Shown: positions 1 through 8,061 of the stretch, piece after piece
How positions within the stretch are numbered: the first letter of the stretch is position 1
Layout of the letters: each line of letters opens with the position of its first letter
Assembly (NCBI GenBank): GCA_018607905.1
Contig: JABBAP010000038.1
Location: 1-64,000 of the forward strand
DNA length: 64,000 bases
Reading direction: 5' to 3'
Source: Paracoccaceae bacterium
GTDB taxonomy: Bacteria > Pseudomonadota > Alphaproteobacteria > Rhodobacterales > Rhodobacteraceae
Program-made: the position numbers and the translations under genes
The notes under the pieces: model-generated
What the model was told of the DNA's origin: nothing
Database searches by the model: none
The model's input: the letters and a program-made list of their open reading frames with translations, nothing else

Positions 1-121
1 TAAATTTTCCTCAATCTTACCTAGAGTTGGACACAATTCTCCTCAAATACGTCGCAATCCACCGTCATAACTGAACACATCAAAACGAAACCAATAGCCT
101 GTCTGGCTAAGGAGGTACGAT

Positions 122-820
122 ATGTTCAGTATGTGTAAATTTGCTGGTTTGTTCGCCATCGCGCTAACAACAACAGCTTGTGTATCTTCCAATAATTCTT
201 CCCAAAACGTCGTGTCCGAAACGCAGCGCCCGATCTATACAATTGCGCCAGCGGCGACGCCTGTGGCGGAACCAGCCGGTGATCAATTGAATTTCTTCGC
301 GCAAGAACAAACAGTTGTAGCTGCGAATACGCCCATCACTGGCGTTGCGTCTCAATATGAAGTTGTTGACGTGCAAGTTGCTGTTCCAGAATATTTGGTG
401 GTGTCTGAAGCCGATGTTTATGTTCCAAAGGCCGATATCGTTTGGCGTGAAGATGCCCTTGGTGATCGTCACCAACAGGTGAAAACGATCATGACCGATG
501 CGTTGACCAAAGGCACAAGTGCGCTGGTTGGACCCCGCAAAGTGGTTATGGCGGTTCGTGTAAACATGTTCCACGCGGTTACTGAAAAAGCGCGCCAAAC
601 AGTAGGTGGCAAGCACAATGTGCAGTTCGACTATGTTCTGTTGGACGCCGAAAGCCGCGAGCCGATCACGACGATCCAGTCGATTGATGCGTCTTTCAAA
701 GCATACGGCGGCGCCAAAGCCTACCGCGCAATGCGCAAGGGTCAGACACAAAAGGTTCGGATCACGAACCATGTGGCAAGCCAGATCCAAACTGCGCTGC
801 GCACCCCTGTAAAAAGCTAG
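122..820 (+). CDS. Putative outer-membrane lipoprotein (DUF6778-like)
   Basis: The 232-residue product starts with a hydrophobic signal ending in a lipobox (TTTAC) with Cys20 as the likely lipidated residue, so it should sit in the envelope. The rest is a soluble domain with no enzyme motif that I recognise. A strong AAGGAGG lies 6 nt before ATG 122 and fixes the start. Its general look resembles the Rhodobacterales lipoproteins filed as DUF6778; that family number is from memory. It stands alone and is followed by an intrinsic terminator. Function unknown. Confidence 0.75.
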   Translation: MFSMCKFAGLFAIALTTTACVSSNNSSQNVVSETQRPIYTIAPAATPVAEPAGDQLNFFAQEQTVVAANTPITGVASQYEVVDVQVAVPEYLVVSEADVYVPKADIVWREDALGDRHQQVKTIMTDALTKGTSALVGPRKVVMAVRVNMFHAVTEKARQTVGGKHNVQFDYVLLDAESREPITTIQSIDASFKAYGGAKAYRAMRKGQTQKVRITNHVASQIQTALRTPVKS

Positions 821-844
821 GGTCTAGCGATAAGAATTTGAAGG

Positions 845-868
845 CGGCCCTTTTTAGGGCCGTTTTTT
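845..868 (+). terminator. Rho-independent terminator after the lipoprotein gene
   Basis: A perfect 7-bp stem CGGCCCT/AGGGCCG is followed by six T residues. It separates the lipoprotein gene from rlmI. Confidence 0.85.
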
Positions 869-904
869 GTTTCGCCTGCCCGCGTGAGCAGGTAAGGGGC
901 TGGT

Positions 905-2098
905 ATGACAGATCAACGCCCAGAAATCCGCTTTCGCACAAACAAGTCACCCCAACGTATTCGCCACGGTTTTCCGTGGGCCTATGACAATGAAATTGTC
1001 ACGGATCGGCGGACCAAAAAAATCCCCGCTGGGACCATTGTTGACCTGCTTGATACAGACCGTAATTTTGTCGCCCAAGTGGCGTTTCACCCAGAGTCGA
1101 AAATCGCTGGACGTGTGCTGGAACGGGATCGTGAAGTTACGATCGGATTAGACTGGATCGCGGCGAAAATTGCGTTTGCGCGGGACCACCGTGATCGCAT
1201 GTTTGATACGCCGTTTTACCGTCTTATCCACGCCGAAGCAGATGGCATGCCAGGGCTGATTATTGATCGGTTTGGCGATGTGTTTGCGGTTCAGCCGAAC
1301 GCGGCTTGGATTGATGGGTTGATGGATGAAGTGACAGCTGCGCTAGAGCAAGTCTTTGGTAATGTTGCGATAATCAAGAACGCCAGCGGGCGTGCACGTG
1401 GGCTAGAAGGCCTTTCAGATGAGAGCGAAGTGCTGCGCGGCAGTGTCGATGGACCGATCCCTGTTTCGATGAACGGTGCGACCTATATGGCGGATGTTTT
1501 GGGTGGGCAAAAAACGGGTTTGTTCTTTGATCAACGGCCAAATCATGCCTTTGGCGCGGCCTTGGCAAAGGGTGGCGATATGCTCGATATGTTTAGCCAT
1601 GTTGGTGGGTTTTCGCTGGCGGCTTTGGCAAATGGCGCGACGTTTGCGCTGGCGGTTGATGGATCAGCGCCTGCGTTGGAATTGGCCGATCAAGGTGCTG
1701 AAAAATCAGGGTTTTCTGACCAATTTGAAACACGCAAAGGCGATGCATTCGAAGTGATGGCAGCCTTGGCAACTGAGGGGCGTACCTTTGATGTGGTGGT
1801 GTGTGATCCCCCCGCGTTTGCACCAGCAAAACCTGCGTTGCAAGCCGGTCTACGCGCCTATGAACGCGTGGCGCGGTTGGGCGCGGCGCTTGTGCGCCCC
1901 GGTGGGTATTTGGTGTTGTGTTCTTGTTCCCATGCTGCGGATATTTCCAGCTTTCGCACGGCGTGTTTGTCGGGCATCGGCAAAGGCGGGCGTGAGGGCC
2001 AGATTGTGCATTCGGGACAGGCAGGGCCTGACCATCCAGTGCATCCAAAACTGGCCGAAACAGCCTACCTAAAGTCGATCTTTTTCCGCCTGCAATGA
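905..2098 (+). CDS. rlmI: RlmI-type class I SAM-dependent rRNA (cytosine-C5) methyltransferase
   Basis: The 397-residue protein has the layout of the RlmI/RlmK family. An N-terminal PUA-like RNA-binding region (about residues 5-80) precedes a Rossmann methyltransferase core with a SAM loop (MLDMFSHVGGFSLAAL, near 230) and a catalytic segment VVCDPPAFAP. A late VLCSCSH motif carries the cysteines expected of m5C enzymes. Family members methylate 23S rRNA; the exact nucleotide cannot be read from sequence. The stop codon overlaps the start of the PIN gene (ATGA), so the two are probably translationally coupled. Confidence 0.85.
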   Translation: MTDQRPEIRFRTNKSPQRIRHGFPWAYDNEIVTDRRTKKIPAGTIVDLLDTDRNFVAQVAFHPESKIAGRVLERDREVTIGLDWIAAKIAFARDHRDRMFDTPFYRLIHAEADGMPGLIIDRFGDVFAVQPNAAWIDGLMDEVTAALEQVFGNVAIIKNASGRARGLEGLSDESEVLRGSVDGPIPVSMNGATYMADVLGGQKTGLFFDQRPNHAFGAALAKGGDMLDMFSHVGGFSLAALANGATFALAVDGSAPALELADQGAEKSGFSDQFETRKGDAFEVMAALATEGRTFDVVVCDPPAFAPAKPALQAGLRAYERVARLGAALVRPGGYLVLCSCSHAADISSFRTACLSGIGKGGREGQIVHSGQAGPDHPVHPKLAETAYLKSIFFRLQ

Positions 2099-2643
2099 CA
2101 CGGGTTTTGATCGATACTTGTGTTTTGTATCCGTCAATTTTACGTGGAATTTTAATGGGTTGTGCCAAGGTAGGGATGTTCACTCCGCTTTGGTCGGACC
2201 GTATTATTGAGGAATGGCGGCGCGCTGGGGATCGCAATGGAATCGGGGCTGAAGCCGCGATTGAAATTGCGTTGGTTACGTCTGATTGGCGGGGTGCAAT
2301 TGTTGATGTTCTCGATGGGTCTGAGGATGAATTGACCCTGCCAGATGTGAATGACAGGCATGTTTTGGCCGCTGCGATTGCGGGTGACGCGGATGAATTG
2401 CTGACCGCGAATATCAGCGATTTTCCGACCCGTATTTTGGGGCAATATGGCGTTATTCGACGCCACCCAGATGAGTTTTTATTGGAACTGGCGCTGGCGC
2501 AACCTGATGTGGTGAGCGCGGTTATTGACGACGTGCATCAACGGGCGGAACAGGGCAAAGGCGAGCGGATAAATCGGCGCAAAATGCTGCAGAAATCTGG
2601 TGTGCCACGGGTCGCAAAATGGGACGCTGGAGTGGCGCGTTAA
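2095..2643 (+). CDS. PIN-domain protein (putative ribonuclease)
   Basis: The 182-residue protein begins with the PIN signature LIDTCVLYPS (acidic residue at position 7). It has a second acidic cluster LPDVNDRHVLAAA and an ITANISDFP-like segment (LLTANISDFP), the arrangement of PIN nucleases. It overlaps rlmI by 4 nt, so it is coupled to an rRNA methyltransferase rather than to a recognisable antitoxin. That argues against a classical VapBC module and for an RNA-processing role. The RNA target is unknown. Confidence 0.7.
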   Translation: MTRVLIDTCVLYPSILRGILMGCAKVGMFTPLWSDRIIEEWRRAGDRNGIGAEAAIEIALVTSDWRGAIVDVLDGSEDELTLPDVNDRHVLAAAIAGDADELLTANISDFPTRILGQYGVIRRHPDEFLLELALAQPDVVSAVIDDVHQRAEQGKGERINRRKMLQKSGVPRVAKWDAGVAR

Positions 2644-3209
2644 CACATTGGTTAACGGTGGATTCTGGCCATGGAAAATGTCCGCAAAGCGTATGCAAAT
2701 GGTATGCAAAGCGTATGGCACGTGTATGGCAAAGTGTATGGCACTTTTAAAAGGTTAAAGTGTTAACGGCGCTATTGAGGTCAACCGAAAAATCGGCATT
2801 TTAGGGCCCAGTTTTTTGGCGTCTTTCACCTACGGTTAACCATTCTGAGGTACAGTCTTCACATAGTCGATTTTAGATACGGTAGTTGGAACAGTGAAAG
2901 GCGACTTATGGCATTTATAGAATCGAGGCGCCGACTCGGGGAAAACTATGCTGCCAAAACAGTTCAAATGCGGCGTTGCGGCTTGTCGGGAATGGCTTGA
3001 TACGAGCCCGTGAAAGGCGGCAGTTGTGTGGTCCGAAATGTTAGTTGGATCTGCAAGCGGTGTTTGATGAGGGTGTGGATGTCTGTCATTTGCCAAAGGG
3101 CAACTTTGCGTGACGAAGCACCAATTCGCTGCACTTGCGCCAATGGCTGCTTTCAGAAAGCCAAGCGTTCAATAAAGGGTCGTATTTGGCATGATGTCCG
3201 CGATATTAC
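2644..3209. other. 566-nt gene-free spacer with short tandem repeats
   Basis: No credible gene is seen; the short ORFs here lack ribosome sites and have unusual composition. The first 100 nt hold about five imperfect copies of GTATGCAAAG/GTATGGCAAAG, then TTAA repeated three times at 8-bp intervals. The rest shows no clear structure. Confidence 0.6.
2691..2745 (+). repeat. Short tandem (iteron-like) repeats, unit about 11 bp
   Basis: Five adjacent imperfect units are visible: GTATGCAAAT, GTATGCAAAGC, GTATGGCACGT, GTATGGCAAAGT, GTATGGCACTT. They lie just downstream of the PIN gene. The spacing is close to one DNA turn, as in arrays of protein-binding sites. The function is not known to me. 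Confidence 0.6.
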
Positions 3210-3869
3210 CTACTGATTTTCGTTGCCTGTCATTTTTTTTGCTTCGGTAAGCTTGGCTTTTAGCCAGTTATTTACATGTTGCGCTATTTCTAGAGCCTGC
3301 TTCTCAGGGTGTGTTTTTTGATTTGGTACAAGCCAAACACCGCTCCGCGTCTTTACGTCCTTCAAGACAAGGAAGTGCTCACGCTCTTGAACCGCATTTC
3401 TAGGAATGGTCCCACCAGCATAACGGCCATCATTTGTATTGAGAACTCCATCTGGAAGTTTCGAAACGCGACCATCAGGCCCGATCATTCGATTGTTTGA
3501 AAGGGTCACATTCGAGTTTCCACTTATGGAAATAAAATTGCCAATTTTCACGGACCTTGGGCTTGTCTCTCTCTTTCCTTCGAACACATGCGCCGCATGA
3601 TCTCGCGACTGGTAAGCGAATTGCAAAATTGGGTCGTTTTTTTGTTGGCGTATTAACCCGTCTGACCAAGCTTTAGATTTCCCTTGATCTGTAGCGCGAC
3701 GAAGTGCGGAAACGGTCTTAACGTAATGATCGAGAACTCCTGACCAAGCCCGCCAAAGCTTGCGTGTTTCAAAGGTGGCTGAAAGCTCCTCCACAAAATC
3801 AGATACGTACTCGGCTTCTTGTTCTGCGTTTTTTAAAATCTCTTGGTAGCCTTGCCTCATATTGAACAT
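3210..3869 (-). CDS. Hypothetical protein, no recognised domain
   Basis: The 219-residue product has an acidic, helical N-terminal third (EILKNAEQEAEYVSDFVEEL), a central glycine/asparagine-rich stretch and a Lys-rich helical C terminus. There is no signal peptide or membrane span. Codon use and lower GC differ from the neighbours, and the gene sits between two gene-poor spacers, which suggests acquired DNA. The start is uncertain: ATG 3869 has a GGA too close, while the in-frame ATG at 3860 has one at better spacing. I do not recognise the family. Confidence 0.55.
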   Translation of the reverse strand: MFNMRQGYQEILKNAEQEAEYVSDFVEELSATFETRKLWRAWSGVLDHYVKTVSALRRATDQGKSKAWSDGLIRQQKNDPILQFAYQSRDHAAHVFEGKRETSPRSVKIGNFISISGNSNVTLSNNRMIGPDGRVSKLPDGVLNTNDGRYAGGTIPRNAVQEREHFLVLKDVKTRSGVWLVPNQKTHPEKQALEIAQHVNNWLKAKLTEAKKMTGNENQ

Positions 3870-3973
3870 TCCGATGTTTCAAATGAATGATGATCTATGA
3901 TTTTCGATACTACGAAACTTTCGAGACTTCACTAGACTTGATGATACAATCTTTATTTTGTAGCGGAGCAAAC

Positions 3974-3992
3974 GCTCGTTTGTTGAACGAGC
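3974..3992. repeat. Perfect inverted repeat (7-5-7)
   Basis: GCTCGTT-TGTTG-AACGAGC lies in the spacer between the hypothetical gene and the MORN gene. No T-tract follows, so it is a possible operator or mRNA hairpin rather than a terminator. Confidence 0.4.
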
Positions 3993-4125
3993 ACAAACTA
4001 AATCGTTTTACGTTGCCACAAATCCTGTTCAAAAACCAAACAGTTATTGAAAGCAGCCATTCATGCGCAGCGCAACATCCGACACAAGGGCTCTAATCAG
4101 TCATTCGAGGGTTTAGTTTTTAGGC

Positions 4126-5556
4126 TTAATCCCCAGCCGCGTCTGCTTCTTCTTGCGTTGCTTGTTTGCCAGCGGTCCAGAAGCCGTCGTATTCTTCGCC
4201 TGTGGCATAGACCATTTTGCCGACGCCTTCGCGTTGGCCCGCTTTGAAGGAGCCTGTGTAAACGTCGCCGTTGGCGTAGGTTGCGATGCCTTCGCCGTTG
4301 ATTTCGCCGTTCGCCCAGTTGCCGTCATAGGTAAAGCCATCGGGCAGGGTGATTTTGCCGCGTCCTTCGCGTTTGTTGTCGACGTATTGGCCCTCGAATA
4401 CTGAGCCATCGGGATAGGTGACGCGGCCGTTGCCTTGGCGCACACCTTCAACCCAGTCGCCCTCATAGGAATGGCCATCGGCGTAGATGATTTTGCCAAA
4501 GCCGTTGTTTTTGGCGTTTGAAAGCGCGCCGATATAAACGGTGCCGTTTACGTCGCGGATGGTGCCTTCGCCTTCAATGCGCCCGTCGACCCATGCGCCC
4601 TCGTATGTTGTGCCATTGGCGTAGGTGATTTTGCCCTGACCGTTTGGTTTGTTGTCAACGAAGGCACCTGTGTACACTGCGCCGCTTTCGTAGGTTTGCG
4701 TGCCGTTGCCCGATTTGGCATTGTTTTTCCATTCGCCATCATAGCCGATGCCCGCTTCGTTGCTGAGTTTGCCTTGGCCGTCGCGCATGTCGTTCGTGAA
4801 GTTGCCTTCATAGATGTAGCCGTTGGTGGAGGTCATTTTGCCGATGCCGTTGCGGCGACCTTGGACCATTGGGCCCTCATATACTGAGCCATCCGCATCT
4901 TTGTAGACGCCCATGCCATCAAAGTTGTTATTGGCGAAATCGCCCTCATAGGTGCGCCCATCAGGCAGGGTTAGGAAACCTTTGCCAGCGCGCACGCCCT
5001 CAAGGACATCGCCTTTGTAGGTTGCGCCGTCGTGGTAGGTGATCAGGGCTTGGCCGCTCATTTTACCCTCGACCCAATCGCCGTCATAGCGATAGCCGTT
5101 CGGGGAGGTCATGACGCCTTTGCCGTGTTGTTTACCAGCGAGGAATTCGCCCTCGTAGACGACGCCATTGGCAAATTTTGCCACGCCGGTGCCTTCGATT
5201 TTGCCGTTGACCCATGATCCCTCATAGGTGCCGCCGTCTGCGTAGGTGATTTTGCCCGCGCCGTCGGATTTGGAGGCTGTGAATTCGCCTTCATAGATCG
5301 AACCGTTGGGGAATTTGGCAACGCCTGTACCTTGGATTTCGCCGTCGACCCACTGTCCCGTGTATTCATAGCCGTTTGGCAGGCGGTAGGTGCCTGTGCC
5401 GTGCTGTTTGCCGTCTTTGAAGGTGCCTTCATAGATGCCGCCCGTGTCGTATTGTTTGGTGACGATCTGTTCGGTTTGCGCGAGCAGGGGGGCGGGCGCG
5501 AGGCTCAGTAAAACGGCAGCGGTTGCAGCGTGAATCAGCGGTGTTGTCTTGGTCAA
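4126..5556 (-). CDS. Secreted MORN-repeat protein (19 repeats)
   Basis: A signal peptide (VLLSLAPAPLLAQ) is followed by about 19 copies of a 23-residue MORN repeat (core YEGxW/F ... GxGxxxxxxG) filling residues about 40-465, and a short acidic tail. MORN repeats form extended beta-hairpin solenoids that bind membranes or proteins. The bacterial secreted forms have no settled function. The start is TTG 5556, preceded by GGGGA at suitable spacing; there is no in-frame ATG before the first repeat. It is divergent from nadE. DNA-level repeats here are coding, not a separate element. Confidence 0.8.
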   Translation of the reverse strand: MTKTTPLIHAATAAVLLSLAPAPLLAQTEQIVTKQYDTGGIYEGTFKDGKQHGTGTYRLPNGYEYTGQWVDGEIQGTGVAKFPNGSIYEGEFTASKSDGAGKITYADGGTYEGSWVNGKIEGTGVAKFANGVVYEGEFLAGKQHGKGVMTSPNGYRYDGDWVEGKMSGQALITYHDGATYKGDVLEGVRAGKGFLTLPDGRTYEGDFANNNFDGMGVYKDADGSVYEGPMVQGRRNGIGKMTSTNGYIYEGNFTNDMRDGQGKLSNEAGIGYDGEWKNNAKSGNGTQTYESGAVYTGAFVDNKPNGQGKITYANGTTYEGAWVDGRIEGEGTIRDVNGTVYIGALSNAKNNGFGKIIYADGHSYEGDWVEGVRQGNGRVTYPDGSVFEGQYVDNKREGRGKITLPDGFTYDGNWANGEINGEGIATYANGDVYTGSFKAGQREGVGKMVYATGEEYDGFWTAGKQATQEEADAAGD

Positions 5557-5709
5557 AATTTCCCCACGGCATCAAATGCCGCGCTCCCTAGGTCTTTTGT
5601 AATCACAAGGAGTGTAAGTGCTTGGAATTTCTGTGACAAGGATTCTTGCATCTTGTGCTTTTGGGGCCATTTGGCTCTAACGGAACTAAGATTTTCGAGG
5701 AGCGTGATC

Positions 5710-7371
5710 ATGACTGATAAACTGAGGCTGACGCTGGCGCAGTTGAACCCGACGGTGGGGGATTTTGCGGGCAATATCGCAAAGGCAGCGGAGGCGCACG
5801 GCGTTGCGGCGTTGGCGAGCGCGGATATGCTGGTGCTGCCAGAGATGTTTGTGACGGGGTATCAGGTGCAGGATTTGGTGCTGCGCGAGGCGTTCACGCG
5901 CGATGCGATGGCGCATGTGGAGATGCTGGCCAAGCAGTGTGACACGGGGCCGACGATCGGCATTGGTGCGCCGCTGTTGGAAGGTGATAAGCTGTATAAC
6001 GCCTATTTCATTCTGCGAGGCGGCGAAATCGTGGCGACCCTGCGCAAGCATGAATTGCCAAACACCCATGTGTTTGACGAGGAACGCCTGTTCGATAAGG
6101 GGCCGATTGCGGGGCCGTATAGTTTGGGCAATGTGCGGATCGGGAACCCGATTTGCGAAGATGCGTGGCACCCCGATGTATCCGAGGCGCTGGCGGAATC
6201 TGGTGCGGAGATTTTGGTGGTGCCCAATGGCTCGCCGTATTACCGCAACAAATTTGATCGCCGTTTGTCGGCGATGGTGGCGCGGGTTGTCGAAAATGAC
6301 ATGCCGCTGGTGTATCTGAACATGGTCGGCGGGCAGGACGATCAGGTGTTTGACGGTGGCTCGTTTGTGTTGAACCGTGGTGGGCGGTTGGCGATGCAGA
6401 TGCCGCTGTTTGACGAGGCGATTGCCCATGTGGATTTCGAACGCGGCGCGGATGGTGCGTGGGAAGCGTTAGAAGGCGAGAAGATCGCCCATGTGGATGA
6501 GTGGGAGCAGGATTACCGCGTGATGACGCAAGGGTTGCGCGATTACATGGGCAAAACGGGGTTCAAAAAGGTGGTTTTGGGCCTGTCTGGCGGGATCGAC
6601 AGCGCGATTGTCGCGACGATTGCGGCGGATGCGCTGGGGCCAGAAAATGTGCACTGCGTGATGATGCCGTCGGAATACACCGCGCAGGATTCGCTCGATG
6701 ATGCCAAGGAATTGGCGGCGAATCTGGGGGTGAAGCTGGACACGATTTCCATTGCAGAAACACGCGCGGCGGTGACCAGCACGATGGCGCCGTTTTTTGA
6801 AGGGACCGAACCCGATGTAACGGAGGAGAATATCCAATCGCGTCTGCGGGGGCTGTTGTTGATGGCGCTGTCCAACAAATTTGGCGAAATGGTGCTGACG
6901 ACGGGCAATAAATCCGAGGTGGCGGTGGGTTATGCCACGATCTATGGCGATATGGCGGGGGGGTATAACCCGATCAAAGACCTGTACAAAATGCGCGTGT
7001 TTGAGAGTTGTCGCTGGAGGAATGCCAATCATCGCGAGTGGATGATGGGGCCAAAGGGCGCTGTTATTCCTGTGAACATTATCGAGAAACCACCGACAGC
7101 GGAGCTGCGCGATAATCAGAAGGATTCAGACAGCTTGCCCGATTACGCGGTGCTGGACGGTATTCTGGAATTGCTGGTGGATCAGGATATGTCTGTCGCG
7201 GATATTGTTGCCGCTGGGTTTGATCGCGCGACGGTAAAGCGGATCGAGCATTTAGTGAATATTTCGGAATATAAACGGTTTCAAAGCGCACCAGGACCAC
7301 GATTGACGCATAAGGCGTTTTGGCTGGATCGGCGATATCCTATAGTTAATAGGTGGCGGGATAATTCTTGA
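5710..7371 (+). CDS. nadE: Glutamine-dependent NAD+ synthetase
   Basis: The 553-residue bifunctional enzyme makes NAD from deamido-NAD, ATP and glutamine. The N-terminal nitrilase-type amidase domain carries the Glu-Lys-Cys triad in LVLPEMFVTG, LRKHELP and NPICEDAWHP. The C-terminal synthetase domain has the ATP loop GLSGGIDSAIVA. ATG 5710 is chosen over the longer ORF (5530) because the protein then starts MTDKLRLTLAQLNP as in homologues. Length and C terminus (WLDRRYPIVNRWRD) are typical of Rhodobacterales. Confidence 0.93.
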   Translation: MTDKLRLTLAQLNPTVGDFAGNIAKAAEAHGVAALASADMLVLPEMFVTGYQVQDLVLREAFTRDAMAHVEMLAKQCDTGPTIGIGAPLLEGDKLYNAYFILRGGEIVATLRKHELPNTHVFDEERLFDKGPIAGPYSLGNVRIGNPICEDAWHPDVSEALAESGAEILVVPNGSPYYRNKFDRRLSAMVARVVENDMPLVYLNMVGGQDDQVFDGGSFVLNRGGRLAMQMPLFDEAIAHVDFERGADGAWEALEGEKIAHVDEWEQDYRVMTQGLRDYMGKTGFKKVVLGLSGGIDSAIVATIAADALGPENVHCVMMPSEYTAQDSLDDAKELAANLGVKLDTISIAETRAAVTSTMAPFFEGTEPDVTEENIQSRLRGLLLMALSNKFGEMVLTTGNKSEVAVGYATIYGDMAGGYNPIKDLYKMRVFESCRWRNANHREWMMGPKGAVIPVNIIEKPPTAELRDNQKDSDSLPDYAVLDGILELLVDQDMSVADIVAAGFDRATVKRIEHLVNISEYKRFQSAPGPRLTHKAFWLDRRYPIVNRWRDNS

Positions 7372-7379
7372 TAAATGGG

Positions 7380-7464
7380 GCTTAGAGCGCTCTCGGGCTT
7401 TGGCTTTGATAAGAGACGCTTTTGGCTGGCGGAGTGGGGCCAAAGCCCTGCCACTAATCTAAGC
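7380..7464. repeat. Nested inverted repeat (cruciform-like)
   Basis: An outer 7-bp pair GCTTAGA (7380-7386)/TCTAAGC (7458-7464) encloses a perfect 10-bp pair GGGCTTTGGC (7395-7404)/GCCAAAGCCC (7439-7448). It starts 8 nt after the nadE stop, so it may form the 3' end of the nadE mRNA, but the following T-run is short and displaced. Confidence 0.6.
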
Positions 7465-7474
7465 GTGATTTTTA

Positions 7475-7494
7475 GCTCGATCTGTGGATCGAGC
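7475..7494. repeat. Perfect 7-bp hairpin
   Basis: GCTCGAT-CTGTGG-ATCGAGC, just downstream of the nested repeat. No terminator T-run follows. Confidence 0.5.
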
Positions 7495-7573
7495 GGTGGG
7501 TGTCTGGTTTGATGGGTTGTGGTTGGTAAAGTTTTTATTTTACGGTTTAAAATCAAGAAGTTGTGTTTGTGCA

Positions 7574-7597
7574 GATTCGCAATCTAATTTGCGAGTC
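7574..7597. promoter_or_regulatory. Palindrome upstream of the 25-codon ORF
   Basis: GATTCGCAA-TCTAAT-TTGCGAGTC has 8 of 9 matching arm positions. It lies about 78 nt before the small ORF and could be an operator or part of a structured RNA. Confidence 0.4.
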
Positions 7598-7674
7598 AAC
7601 TGCGAAGAGTGGTTGCTCTGCTAATCGCGCTGTTGTTATCGTTCTTTTGTTAAGTCAACAGAAAGGAGAAAATA

Positions 7675-7752
7675 ATGGCACACGACCTATTTATCGCAGC
7701 TACTTACTTAGTCCTAGCGGCGTCACATGCGCTCCACGCATATCAACTGTGA
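7675..7752 (+). CDS. Putative 25-residue hydrophobic peptide
   Basis: The reading frame encodes MAHDLFIAATYLVLAASHAL plus five residues. A near-perfect ribosome site (GAAAGGAG, 6 nt spacing) precedes ATG 7675; it was too short for the ORF track. The peptide is a single amphipathic or membrane helix flanked by His and Tyr. Its 3' half, stop codon included, is folded into a strong hairpin (7719-7756), so the transcript may be dual-function. It could be a small membrane protein, a type I toxin or a leader peptide; none can be decided from sequence. Confidence 0.45.
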   Translation: MAHDLFIAATYLVLAASHALHAYQL

Positions 7753-7756
7753 CGCC
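7719..7756 (+). ncRNA. Strong bulged hairpin over the end of the small ORF
   Basis: A perfect outer stem GGCGTCAC/GTGACGCC encloses an inner stem ATGCG/CGCAT with a 5-nt loop and a 7-nt bulge on one side. Thirteen paired positions without a mismatch indicate selection for RNA structure. The parent transcript boundaries are unknown. Confidence 0.45.
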
Positions 7757-7780
7757 AACTAGTATTAAGTAATATCAAGG

Positions 7781-7817
7781 AGTACAGCCTTTTGAATTGC
7801 AATCAATTGGCTGTACT
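7781..7817. repeat. Long hairpin after the small ORF
   Basis: AGTACAGCC-TT-TTGA / TCAA-TT-GGCTGTACT has 13 paired positions around an ATTGCAA loop. No T-tract follows on either strand, so it is not a standard terminator. Confidence 0.5.
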
Positions 7818-7891
7818 TCTCAAAGCAAATGATAACAGAAAATCAAACAGTAAAGCAACTTCTCTTGTTTGCCGCCCCAAGCCAGTATCTC

Positions 7892-7922
7892 ATGGCACCA
7901 CGCACAATCATGCGTTTGCCAT
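7892..7922. repeat. Two-step hairpin before the GNAT gene
   Basis: ATGGCA-CC-ACGCA-CAATCA-TGCGT-T-TGCCAT has 11 paired positions in two perfect stems. It lies about 140 nt upstream of the GNAT start. Confidence 0.5.
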
Positions 7923-8061
7923 CCCAGCCTGCTATTTTTCTCAGCACAAACCGATGTTCTAGCTTGTTTAAGCCTCCCTCTTTCTAACAACTGTCCACCC
8001 CCACAATTTGACCTCCCCACGTTTCAAGTGTTTGATTGCCCCGTATCTGTCTGGAGCAAAC

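Larger units (their letters stand above)
7372..8061. other. 690-nt gene-poor region packed with inverted repeats
   Basis: Between nadE and the GNAT gene I find no ordinary gene but at least six strong inverted repeats: 7380-7464, 7475-7494, 7574-7597, 7719-7756, 7781-7817 and 7892-7922. There is also a 25-codon ORF with a strong ribosome site. The density of perfect stems suggests one or more structured RNAs or a decayed element built from hairpins. Some stems are described separately. Confidence 0.6.

Noticed and set aside
2691-2745. Plasmid-type replication origin from the iterons
   Set aside because: No replication initiator gene and only housekeeping neighbours.
3010-3216. 68-residue plus-strand ORF in the repeat-bearing spacer
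   Set aside because: Cys/Arg/Trp-rich translation typical of noncoding DNA, no ribosome site.
4126-5556. Tandem DNA repeats suggesting a CRISPR or satellite
   Set aside because: The 69-bp period is the coding period of MORN repeats, not spacer-separated direct repeats.
7563-7772. 69-residue plus-strand ORF over the hairpin region
   Set aside because: No ribosome site; the better supported 25-codon frame lies inside it in another frame.
7380-7922. Retron, integron attC or insertion-sequence ends
   Set aside because: No reverse transcriptase, integrase or transposase gene nearby and no GTTRRRY core site.
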